From contig JARWIR010000005.1 in NCBI GenBank assembly GCA_029959085.1, forward strand, positions 6,512,501-6,576,500: a stretch of DNA of 64,000 nucleotides, in the 5' to 3' direction. The position numbers and the translations under genes are program-made. Below the pieces are notes generated by a model, which was given only the letters and a program-made list of their open reading frames with translations, made no database searches and was not told the DNA's origin. Positions 46,566 through 57,327 of this stretch are shown here, in pieces (positions within the stretch are counted from its first letter, which is position 1; every line of letters starts with the position of its first letter). The DNA comes from Nemophila menziesii (lineage: Eukaryota; Streptophyta; Magnoliopsida; Boraginales; Hydrophyllaceae).

Positions 46566-47605
46566 AAGGGTGTTTGTTTGCACTTAATGAGATCTTAATC
46601 TGGTCTAGTAAGACACTGAATCAATAAGACAATATGTATTCCTTGACCAATTCAGATCTAGATGCCTCTTAGGGGGTGTTTGTTTGCACTTAATGAGATT
46701 TTAATCCGATTCATTAAGACACTGGATTAATAAGACTGTTTGTTTTTACTGACCAATCTAGAACTGAATAGCTTTTAACTGGTCTGTTTCATTAAGATTT
46801 AAAACTAATTCTGATCAGTTGTTATTCAACATTCAGTACTTATCATTTAAAAATATAAACGACACCTTAATTGGTTTGTTTCATTAAGATTTCAAGCTAA
46901 GGTGTTGTGTGATTATTTTAAGTAATAAGTGCTTAATGCTTCTGCACCAGAAGGGGAAGTGTACGCGGTTCTTAAAGCAACCAATTATGTAAACAGTTCC
47001 CAGGAATGTGGAAGACCATCCTATCAGATAACCTTGAAATTATTCAAGGTATAGAGTAGGTGTCAGTCGCTAGTTGGAATATCCAACCTATTCTTTGCAA
47101 TATTATCCATAAAACTGGAGAGATTGGACCAATCTCATTTCGCCACTCTGAAGGAATCTCAACAGTCAAGCGGATAGGATAACAAAGGAAGCTAGACACA
47201 GAACCACGGAAGACCGAGAAATGATTGTTAGTCATTTTGAACTAGCATGTAGATTTAGCAAACTTGGAATAGGCAAATTGCTCTTTCATCTTTGTTTTTT
47301 GGTGCTACGGCACCTTTCATCGTCCAAAAAAAAGTACTTAATGTTGAATAACAACTGAATAGAACATATTCTGGTTTGGAATTTTAATGAAACAAACCAG
47401 TTAAGAGGTATTCAAATCTGAATTGGTCACAAAAAACAAACCGTCTTATTGATCTGATGTCTTAATGAACCAGATTAAGAGTTCATTAAGTGCAAACAAA
47501 CACCCCCTCTAATTCATTTAGACACGACCTCTTATCTGAATAAGTTCATTCAACCGTTCATTCACCATTAAATACTTATCATATATAAAAACAAAACGAC
47601 ACCTT
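46566..47605. mobile_element. Nested GGGTGTTTGTTTGCAC-type MITEs
   Basis: One copy begins AAGGGTGTTTGTTTGCACTT at 46566 and is cut at about 46670. A second starts AGGGGGTGTTTGTTTGCACT at 46671 and ends AGTGCAAACAAACACCCCCT at 47508. Sequence resembling the interior of the first copy resumes after 47508 (ATACTTATCATATATAAAAA and ACGACACC). The terminus resembles Tourist/PIF-Harbinger or hAT elements; no clean duplication was found, so the superfamily is open. Confidence 0.65.
46940..47332 (+). mobile_element. 5'-truncated retroposon inside the MITE
   Basis: A 393-bp insert ending CGGCACCTTTCATCGTCC followed by an A-run of about nine, flanked by AGTGCTTAATGC (46928-46939) and AGTACTTAATGT (47333-47344). 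A-tail plus flanking duplication indicates target-primed reverse transcription. The plus strand reads FWCYGTFHRPKK at its end and, with stops, ASWNIQPILCNIIHKTGE. The source is not recognised, most likely a LINE 3' end. Confidence 0.65.
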
Positions 47606-47872
47606 ACTATCAATGTATAGGTTTATGCTACATATAATAGGTTAATCGGAAAAAAGAGGCACTTTTTTTTTGTAAGTGATATAATTGTTTATTTTTTGTT
47701 AATAAAATAAATATTTATTGAATTATCAGTTATTTGAGTTATCAAACTGATCAATAACTATATAATGATCGAAGAATATTATTATTATTATTTAATAAAA
47801 AAAGCTTTTCTAACGTTCAAAATAAGCTCCATAATTTTCTCTAACAACATAACAAACTCTCTGGAAAAAATG

Positions 47873-49940
47873 GCCGCCGCGCCGCCGTTTCTGGCCGGCG
47901 ACAAGGCCCCTTCCGAGCTAGAATCAGAACCGATGGAAGAGGGGGTCCTCGTGGTGGTGGAACCGCCGCCTGAAGGTCCTGAAACACGCGTGGATGACTC
48001 GCTAATGGCGGATTTTCCTCCTTTATCAGCTGCAATTAATGATGGAAGAACAGGTAAAAGATCACGTTCAACCCTTGAAGCTAATCCTATTGAAATTAAC
48101 CGGGAAGCTGCGCCTGCAATTACTGCTACTGGTCCGCAAGTGAAGAGACCAGACATGACCTCAGAAGCTCCGCGCAACATGGAAAATCACGTAACAAATG
48201 GTGCTTCAAAAGGTATTAACTCCGCTTCCTTCATTAGACCTAATCTTAATGGTTGGAAAGGTACTTTAACGGGTAACAATTTGGTTATTCCAATCATTGA
48301 GGATAAAGAGGAAAGTAAGACTAGACATGTAATGGGTGAAGAAGAATTTTATGAAATAGAGGAATTAATTGAGGATGACGATGAGAGCTTAGCCTCGGAT
48401 TCGATTCCTACTGAACTCGTGAGGAAATTCAAGAAGGGGTTCGTTTGTGGAAAAACACGGCCGTGATTAGACTCTTAGGTAGGGAAATCGGGTTTACGTA
48501 TTTGCTTTCTAAGTTAAAACAGATTTGGGTGCCTAAAGGGCCTTTTGAACTTGTGGACGTGGGACATGGCTATTACATGGTGAAGTTCGAACAAAGAGAT
48601 GATTTTGATTTCGCAATATCCGGTGGTCCTTGGATGATTCTTGACCACTATCTAATTGTTAGGGAATGGACACATGAGTTTAATGCAGCATCAAATTCGA
48701 TTACAAAAACTACGGCTTGGTTAAGAGTTTCAAACCTTGGTATGCAAAACTATACAGCGCGCATTCTAAGGAAGATCGGAGATAAACTTGGTCGAACTAT
48801 TAAGATTGATCCTATGACTAAAGGGAGACTTCGAGGTAATTTTGCGAGACTAGCTGTGGAATTGGATTTAAAAAAACCGCTCGAACCTGAAGTGAGAATT
48901 GGGGTGGATGTTTGTAAGGTTGAATATGAAGGCCTCCATTTAATCTGCTTTGATTGTGGTAAGTTCAGACATGAAAGAGAAAATTGTCCTCCGAATGTAG
49001 CAACTAGGATGGAGGAAGATAGTAATATCGCAAAAGGAAAAGAACCTATGGTAGAGGATATCACTAATGAGCCGATTGTCAAGGAAAAATACGGAGAATG
49101 GATGACCGTTAATCGTAGGAATAGAGGCCCCGTGAAGAACAATGGTAACATTTCAGCTAAATATCAACGTAATAACAACCTTGGGAATAGATTCGAAGCA
49201 CTTAGGATGGAAGAAACTCCCAATGAAATACTTTTTAATTCGAATAGTGTTTTTAGTAAAGGCCAAACTTCAGGTACGAAGTCAAACTTTAATAAAGGCA
49301 AAGGAGTTACGTGGGCTAATACGGGTAATAAAAAAGCCGGAGTGACAAGGGGACATGGGGTAATTACATCTCCGAATTTTGAGCAAAGGAGGATGAAGTG
49401 GAGGTAAGTAGCTTTAACCAAATAGAAGAAAATAATGGGGCTGCTATGGTTAATAAGAAGTCGGATAAAAAGGGAGCAAAACAGTCTCGGACTGGGGTGA
49501 ATTCAGGCAAGATCAGTGGCGGAAAGAAATCTAACTTGGGCATGGTAAGAGGGCTTGAAGTAGGTACTGGTATTGACTTTAGTATGAATGGGTTGGTGGA
49601 AGTTGAGGTGGCAAATGGAGGTAATAGAAACAGGGACCAAATAGCAAATAATATTAATTTTAGTTCATTTGATGCTGGACCTCCTACTCCGCAACACAGG
49701 CCTTCGCCTGGAGTGGAGATCACGAACCGGGACCCACCTAGCCCCCTGGGCAGCCCCATAATTGTGAACCCAGCATTCAAGCCCCTGGACCCACTGTGGG
49801 ACGCCACCATTACTGAGGAAGAGTCCGATCAACCATGGCTGCCGAGCCAAATCCCTGAGACACCACCTGCTGTTTCAAGCGAAATGGAACAGAAAGCGGA
49901 AAAGGAGGGCGAGGAAATGGAGGTGGAAGCTCGCGCTTAG
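47873..49940 (+). pseudogene. LINE-2 ORF1 (DUF4283, zinc knuckle), frameshifted
   Basis: Starts MAAAPPFLAGDKAPSELESE. The frame shifts near 48440 and again near 49400. The middle segment carries DUF4283 (WVPKGPFELVDVGHGYYMV, then FAISGGPWMILDHYLIVREW) and a CCHC knuckle CFDCGKFRHERENC at about 48950-48990. The last segment (49398-49940) is basic then proline- and acid-rich. ORF1 binds the element RNA. The shifts mean no full protein is made. Confidence 0.85.
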
Positions 49941-52317
49941 TGCGCCGCGAGGTAATTGTGTTGTTTTAATTTTTATACTTATGAATTGTGAAAATGTTAC
50001 AGGTAATAAATGGGAAAATTTGAAAATTCCCATTAATATTTTAGTTTGGAATTGTTACGGAGCGGCCAAACCAAGATTTAGACAAGTTCTTCGGGAAATG
50101 ATGATACAAAATAATGTGTGGCTTTCTGTAATAGTTGAGCCGCGGATTAGTGGGGTAAATGCAAATAAAGTCATCGATTCACTTCAAAGAGATAATCCAG
50201 TTAGGGTGGACTCTGAATGTTACAAGGCTGGTATTTGGTTATTATGGAATGACTCCGGTATTAATGTGAAGGTCCTTTCAGCGGGTCGCCAGGTTATTAA
50301 TGTCGAGGTTAGCCAAAAAGGGTGTATTTCGTGGGTTTTTTCAGCTGTGTATGCTAGCCCGGACTATAAAAAAAGAGAATTCCTATGCGAGGCACTTCAT
50401 GACGCGTTTCATAATATACAAGTGCCTTGGTTAGTTGCTGGAGATTTTAATCAAGTAGGGTTGGAAATAGACAAGAAAGGGGGGGTAATAGGTGTATCAA
50501 GAAGAATGGAAAAGTTTGAAGAATGGAGACAGAGTTGTGATTTGATTGATCTTGGTTCTGAGTGTCCACGATATACTTGGAGCGACTCTTGGAGCTCGGG
50601 TCAAAAATATTGGAACGCCTTGATAGGGCTTATGGCAATGTTGAATGGCATGTCCATTTTCCGAATACGCGTGTTTTACATCTGGCAAGGGTCCACTCGG
50701 ATCATATGCCAATCCTAATTCAAGTTTGTCCGAACCAGAGGCCGAAAGAAAATCCCCGCCGTTTCAGATACGAAGCAGCTTGGTGTCTTCATAATGGTTT
50801 CCTTGAGTTCGTAAGCAAGAATTGGGAAGGTAACAGTGTGGGTCTAGGGGATGGAATAATTGATATTCAGAACCAAATCAATAAGTGGAAGTTGGAAGTC
50901 TTCGGAGACCTTCATCGAAAGAAAAGAGAGCTTAATGCACGAATTAGAGGAATTCAAAAGTCACTTCAATACTCATATAACTCTTCACTTAGGGCTATGG
51001 GCTTGCGATTAACAAAGGAGTATGAAAGTGTACCCGCACAAGAGGAAATGATCTATTTTCAGAAATCGAAAGATAAGTGGATTGAATCCGGAGACAGGAA
51101 CACTCGTTTTTATCAACTTGCAGCAACTATACGGAAAAAAAAGGCAAATTATACTAGATTACTTAATAATTTAGATGATTGGGTAGAAGAGGAGGAGGAT
51201 TTGAAACAATTGGTTCGCTCATATTATGAATCACTATATGCTGATCCGGAAGACCAAATGGAGGGGGGGGGGGATTTTACCGCCAGTAGGCCCTCTTGAA
51301 AGCGAAATTACACGCGAGCTTGGACAACCTTTTTCCGACGAAGAAATTTGAATGGTAGTGTTTCAATTTAATCCGACCAAAGCACCTCGCCCGGATGGTA
51401 TGTCAGCAGCCTTCTATCAAAAGTGTTGGAGTTCAGTGGGCCCATCAGTCTGTAATATGCTTCGCGATGCAATTAGTAAGGGTCATCTTCCATCGGGTCT
51501 GAATGGTACACTCATACACCTTATTCCGAAAGTACCAGACCGAACCGGGTACGCTTACTTCGTCCTATTAGTCTCATTAATTGTCCGGTCAAATTTATAA
51601 TGAAGGCAATGGTCAATAGACTAAGGCCTATTCTATCTAACATTATTGGCCCTTGCCAAAGTAGTGTTTTGCCAGGTCGTTCAACGGTAGATAATGTAGT
51701 GCTAGTTCGTGAGGTGGATCATAAGATGCGGCACCTTCAAGGGAGGAATGTAATCTTGGCTGTCAAAATATATCTTGCAAAGGCTTATGACAAGATCAGA
51801 TGGGATTTCATTGAGGAAACAATTAGGCTTTTTGGGTTTCCGGAGAATTGGATAAAACTTATACTGTCAAGTATTAAGGATAATGAAATGCAAGTCCTAT
51901 GGAATGGGGGATCTCTAGCTCCATTTTCTCCTCATCGAGGAATCCGCCAGGGGGACCCACTTTCACCGTATATATTCGTGCTATGTATGGAGAGATTATC
52001 CTTGTTAATTCAGGAATGTTGTATTGCGGGCAAATGGAAGGAGGTTCAGATAGGGCGTCAAGGTCCTAAATTATCTCATTTATTCTTTGTGGATGATCTA
52101 ATTTTGTTTGGTGAGGCCTCTTTTTTGCAGGTACAGGTCATACAAGAAGTGATGGACAGATTCTGTAAAGAAGCCGGACAAACAATTAGTGCCGAAAAGT
52201 CCCTAATATACTTCTCCTCAAATGTTCCTGTTCATATTCAAAAAGATTTAGCTTTGGCTAGTGGATTTTGTCTTAGTAATTCCTTTGGTACCTACCTTGG
52301 AGTTCCCATTCTATCCG

Positions 52318-53902
52318 TGGTGGTCCTTTGTGTGTTCTAAAATAAATGCAAAAAGTAAATCGAACCACAACCGCAAGTGTACGGTTGTCCCAAGTAGTAT
52401 GTATGATAATACAAATTCGTTCCAAGGACGGATGGTTGATCACAATGTTTATGCAAATAGCGATTGATGCACTTATGAAAATGAAAGAGGATAAACTGTT
52501 TGTTTTGGTTTTATAGTTCCTAAGATATTTAAAGACTAATATGAAAATGCAATCAAATAACTAAACGCAAGTAAATAAATGTAAAATGCAAATATGAGAA
52601 GATAGCACTTGAGAAAGCAAGGGATCCTCCGACTTCTATTTCATAACCTATTCTGTTTAAGGGTTAGATTGGTCAATTACAATGGTCGGGATTCTAAATT
52701 CCTTATACCCCCGTCAGGGTGGACTATAAGGCAATCCTAGAGTGTCACTAGTCCCGTCAGGGTAAATATGATCCACTTTTAGATGTTTAAGTTTATTACC
52801 GCATAGGCCCTAAAATTAGCTAAGTTCGTCAGAATCAATAGCTTCGATTTTAGATTGAATAAATGGTTCTGTACCTAAACCCTCCGTCAGGATGATCCAC
52901 ACGCCACATATGTGGAATAGCCTAGATACTAACACCTGTTCTTAGTTAGCTACTCTAAAAACAGTAAATATTCGTAATTTATCGAAAAGAGTAAAAGCCC
53001 CAATCTAATTTAATTTAACAGAAACCCAAATTCAGGACAAATCATTTAACAGAATTGGGATTCACCCATAAAGCATTCTCAAGCACTAATAAATGTTTTA
53101 GCTCATACTAATTAAAACAAAAACTAAATTAAAAATAATAAAATTCATATTATTTACAGAAAGAAAATACAGAGAAACCTAATTTCGGAATTGGGTTGGC
53201 TGCGAATTGGAGATAAAGACCGTCTCCAGCTCTTGGCTTCTTCTTTTCCTTGTTTCTGCTTCTTCTCCGGACACTCTCTTCTAAGGATGATTTTGATTTG
53301 AAGAATAAATTGAGAGGTGAGAAATACTGAGGTCAAAATCTCCTTTTATAAGGTTAAAAACGGATTAGGGCTTGGACCTAATAATAAAACACTAATTAAA
53401 TGTCCAAGCCCAATTTCTAAGCCCAAAATCCCGTAACTGCTGATACACCTTCACTAAAACGGCTTTTCCCGATGCGTTACAACTCCGATTGACCTCATTC
53501 CAGTTGCTAAAGTTCCGTAACTCGATAAGGAATGATTTCTCTTCAAAGGTCAACAGCTAAATCATCGCTTGAGCATCTCGAAATCAGCAATCTATGGCCT
53601 GGAAAATGGATTTTCAGCTCTAAAAATAATATCTTCGGGATTTCTTTTCAAGTCTTGACTCTATCTCTTGATCTTTGACTTTCTCCTCGGATTCCTCTTC
53701 TAGCTAACATCTAAAACCTGTAAAATCTTCACTAAAAATACCAATATTACGCGCAAAAGCTTAATAAATCAAAAATGCTAGAATTAAAAGAGGAAAATCA
53801 TATTATTGCATATTTAGTCCAAAAGTCTATCGAATTGATTAAATAAACACCAAAAATGATGTCTCCTAAGGGTCTAAAATAAGAAAAATTAGGGAGACAT
53901 CA
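52318..53902 (-). repeat. Complete 3' LTR, 1585 bp
   Basis: TG...CA LTR matching the solo LTR at 14403-15992 along its length. Its first 99 minus-strand bases match 54541-54639 with one difference. Confidence 0.92.
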
Positions 53903-54639
53903 AGACCCCCAACTCAAACCTTTGTCGTCCCGACAAAGTAAAACAAAACAAAGGGTAGAAGTAAACGTATAAACAAATAGAAGCTAGCAAATAGACCCTA
54001 AAGCAATTCTCAAAATAAATCTCATATAGCAAACTCTAGAAACTAATATACACATACACTAATCATGCAACATCAAACATAAATAATCTCAATCATAAAA
54101 TTAAAGTCGCAATGCTTGAAGGTTACACTTGTACTCATCTCTGTATGATGGCTATAGGGTGGTCATTAATCCTAACTCGCTTTGAACGCTCCACCTAGTG
54201 TATTCCCTATCAACAAAATTATAAATTCACTATGCACTTAGGAATCACGAGGTCTTTACGGTTATAATATTGGCTTAAGGACGGGTGTGGATGTATATTT
54301 GGTAAATTTGAAGTGAGCTTTTGGCTCTCTCCTCACTTACCATCAACAATGTCCTCGAGCTTGAGTTCACGCTCAAAAAGATGTTCTCACTCACCCATAT
54401 ACGCAAGAATTTAGCGTCCCATGTCTACCCACTATAAATAAGATGATTTTCAAAAAATTCCACTTTGCCGGATGTTTTATTTATTCATATTTTTCTTTTT
54501 CTTTTTTTTTTTGTACAGGAGCAAACCGGGTTCCCGGTTTTATTGCATATTTAGTCCAAAAGTCTATCGAATTGATTAAATAAACACCAAAAATGATGTC
54601 TCCTAAGGGTCTAAAATAAGAACAATTAGGGAGACATCA
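52318..54639 (-). mobile_element. Internally deleted LTR retrotransposon inside LINE-2
   Basis: Flanked by a perfect 5-bp duplication ATCCG (52313-52317 and 54640-54644). On the minus strand: a 99-bp remnant of the 5' LTR (54639-54541), 638 bp of internal DNA (54540-53903) and a complete 3' LTR (53902-52318, 1585 bp). The sequence before the 3' LTR reads GGTTTGAGTTGGGGGTCT, a polypurine tract. Primer-binding site, gag and pol are missing. The internal piece holds ACTCAAGCTCGAGGACAT, a phrase typical of the 3' region of Ty3/gypsy Tat/Athila-like elements, so that lineage is suggested. The 3' LTR is the same family as the solo LTR at 14403-15992. Confidence 0.9.
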
Positions 54640-56321
54640 ATCCGGTAGGTTACCGAAGGGGTTCTTTAAAGGCATAGTTGAGAAGATGAGGTGTAGGCTA
54701 GCAACATGGAAAACAAAGACTTTATCATTGGCTGGTCGGATCACGTTAGCCCAATCGATATTGAACGCGATACAGGTGTATCAAATGCAAGTGCTAAAAT
54801 TACCGAAATACGTATGCAATGATATTGACAAAGTTATTAGGGACTTTATTTGGGGTTCGTCGGGTCCGAAAAGGAAGGTTCATTGGGTTGCGTGGAATCA
54901 AGTATGTAAAGCTAAAGTTAATGGAGGCCTTGGGATAAGAAGCTCCGAGAAATATAATTTAGGCTTATTAGCCAAGTTGAGATGGAGGAATCTCCAAGAT
55001 AATCATTGTGTAGCGTGGGTTAATGTGTTCAAGAATAAATACTTCAGAAATGGTCTCTTGAACCGAATCCAAAATGGGAATGAGTCAAATGCTTGTAAGG
55101 CAATTCTAGCGGGTGTTGAAGCTTTCCGTGAAAGGTTTATTGTTCATAGCGATGAAGAGGGGACAAAAATAGGATGGAAGTGGGAAAGTTCGGGCTTGTT
55201 TTCCGTAAAATCGGCATTCAAAAAATTGTGTGATGAGGATGGAGATGATTCTTTTAAATGGGATTTGATATGGAAGTTAAAGTGCTCTAAAAAAATAACG
55301 GTGTTCTTGTGGAGAATTGTATTAAATCGGGTTGCTACAATGGAAAGCTTATATAAACGGAACATTGTGGAATCAAGAGCTTGCGCGATATGTGGTGCCG
55401 AAAGGGAAGACTTAATCCATGTTTTCTTGAAATGTAAAGTTGCTGTGTTGGTTTGGGATTTACTTGGTTTTGTTTCAGGAAATTCAAATGGAGAACAGGT
55501 ACTAAACGTGGCTCATGGATCTGGTAGAAGGGACTGGTTGCCTCGGCTGGAGCTGGATGCTGGCGTGGAGGTGCTGGACGAGCAGGTGGAGCCGCTGGAT
55601 AACCGCGACAAGGAGGCACTGAAACTGCTGAACAATCGCTGGTTTCACAGCCGTGGAGCATTGCCGAGGAGAGCTGCTGCTGGAGTGGATGAACAACTGG
55701 TGCGGCAGCTTCACAGGAGGTCCGAAACTGCTGCAGAAAACGCCAATACAGCAGGCTATAGTAATAGACAGCAGCAACATTTGAATAGAGATCCTGCTAC
55801 AACATTTTTTACAGCAGAAATTTCGAATAATATCAAAACATGGGTTGAAGGCCATCTTCAATCCAAAGCAAGAGTTAATGGTCTAGAGTGGCCCTATGTT
55901 TACGTAGCCGCGCTTTGGACTATTTGGAATAAGAGGAATTCGATTATTTTCAATGAAGAACATATTATACCTCATGTCGGAACTAAAAAGAGATATTTTC
56001 TATTTAGCTAGTAGCTTTATCTCAGCATGGGGGAAGTCGTTTGATGGTGGGTTGATCAAGTTAGCTAGCAATGTAATGGTCAAATGATTAAAGCCTTCCA
56101 CGGGTCTAAAATTAAACATAGATGGAAGTTTTGTTAGTGCAAAGAAATTAGCTGGTATTGGTGGTATAATAAGAGATAAGTATGGAACTTGTATTTCAGG
56201 TTTCTTAGGTGCCTGCGTAGTCGTATCACCTCTTGTTTCTGAATTGCTGGCTTTACATTTTGGCCTTAGATGGGCTTGTAATAATGCTTTTACTGATTTG
56301 ATAATTGAAACAGATTCGGAG

Positions 56322-56416
56322 GAGCTCCACGCGCTAGTGAAGGGCGGTGAGAGCTCTACTCACTATGAGATGGACCCGGGGAAGCTCCACGCGCTAGTGA
56401 AGGGCGGTGTGAGCTT
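56322..56416 (+). repeat. Duplicated 35-nt stem-loops in LINE-2
   Basis: Units 56322-56356 (arms GAGCTC / GAGCTC) and 56382-56416 (arms AAGCTC / GAGCTT), 60 nt apart. Core CCACGCGCTAGTGAAGGGCG is identical to that in LINE-4, while the 25-nt spacer differs entirely. Confidence 0.75.
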
Positions 56417-57067
56417 AGGTAGTCAGTATGTTTCAGTTATCGAGGAATGTTGCACTTTACTGAATAAGTTTCCGAACATTACTCTGAACCATGTTTTCCG
56501 TGAAGCAAACTTTTGTGCTGATATGTTAGCAAGGGAAGGTGCACGATTGGCTAGTCAACCCGTGACATTTAAAGACCCACCTGAATATCTTTGGAAATTC
56601 ATTACAAGAGACAGAAGTGGTTACGCAACTGCTAGAGTAGTCTTAGTTTAGTCAATAAGAACAGTTGTTCTTCATGTAATCCATTGTATTTTCGGCTATT
56701 TTAGCCTCTTATATATGCAAAAAAAAAAAAAATATTATTATTTTTTGAAAATGTTAAAAGTTGATTAATAATTTTTTCAGATTAGGTAAATGAATCAAAT
56801 TAGTTATAGTACTAAGATTTTTTAGACGTTATTTTCAAATTAATTAGACTAAAATAATACTACTTATATAAGGTTAATACCTACCCGATCCTACCGACAT
56901 TATGGGAGTTTTGGAGAGCCCGCCCATAATTTTTTGTCTCTAAAGAAGTGTCCATGTCTGGACACTTAAAAACATTATTGATATCCACATTCATGCGACA
57001 AAAGGATGTTTTAGAACCCATAACTCTTTGTCTCTTAAAGGTGTATTAATGTAGTAAAATTTTATTA

Positions 57068-57323
57068 CTCCCTCCGTTCCACTGAAATTGTCCACTTACT
57101 AAAAATAATGTTCCAAATATATTGTCCACTTAGGAGTTCAAGACACTTTTTTTCTTACTTTTTCCACTATTACCCTTATTAAAATATTAAAATTTATATT
57201 TCCAATACATATTTAAGATATCAAGATACTTTATTAGGGGTATTTTTGTAATGGTGAATGCATTTATTATATTTTTAATATATGTGAAAAGCTAAGTGGA
57301 CAAATTAAGTGGAACGGAAGGAG
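57068..57323. mobile_element. Stowaway MITE, 256 bp
   Basis: Ends CTCCCTCCGTTCCACTGAAA and TTAAGTGGAACGGAAGGAG, flanked by TA at 57066-57067 and 57324-57325. Confidence 0.95.
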
Positions 57324-57327
57324 TATG

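Larger units (their letters stand above)
49981..56651 (+). pseudogene. LINE-2 ORF2 (endonuclease, RT, RNase H), broken
   Basis: Endonuclease segment 49981-50718: ILVWNCYGAAKPRF, VVEPRISG-like and VAGDFNQVG. Continues after a frameshift (50562-51299) with ARVHSDHMPILI. A run of nine Gs near 51261 breaks the frame. RT segments 51352-52317: NPTKAPRPDGMSAAF, GIRQGDPLSPYIF and LFFVDDLILFGEAS. The LTR element interrupts after GTYLGVPILS at 52317. The zinc-binding tail resumes at 54645 (LPKGFFKGIVEKMR), then KITVFLWRIVLNRV and CAICGAEREDLIHVFLKC. A Gln/Arg-rich linker follows, and RNase H runs from about 56110 to 56651 with a shift near 56010. Confidence 0.88.
47787..56733 (+). mobile_element. LINE-2: full-length LINE split by an LTR element
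   Basis: A plus-strand non-LTR retrotransposon with ORF1, endonuclease, RT, zinc-binding tail and RNase H, ending in A13 at 56721-56733. A possible target-site duplication AATATTATTATT lies at 47775-47786 and 56732-56743, in simple sequence. Removing the LTR element (52318-54639) leaves about 6.6 kb, the usual size. Only a few frameshifts and stops are present, so it is younger than LINE-1. The family is that of LINE-1 and LINE-4. Confidence 0.92.

Noticed and set aside
47044..47235. 63-codon minus-strand frame, considered as organelle DNA
   Set aside because: No plastid or mitochondrial gene could be recognised; the segment has an A-tail and duplication and is better explained as a retroposon.
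47788..48180. 130-codon minus-strand frame
   Set aside because: Antisense shadow of LINE-2 ORF1.
55502..55861. Minus-strand frames opposite LINE-2
   Set aside because: Antisense shadow of the Gln/Arg-rich linker of LINE ORF2.
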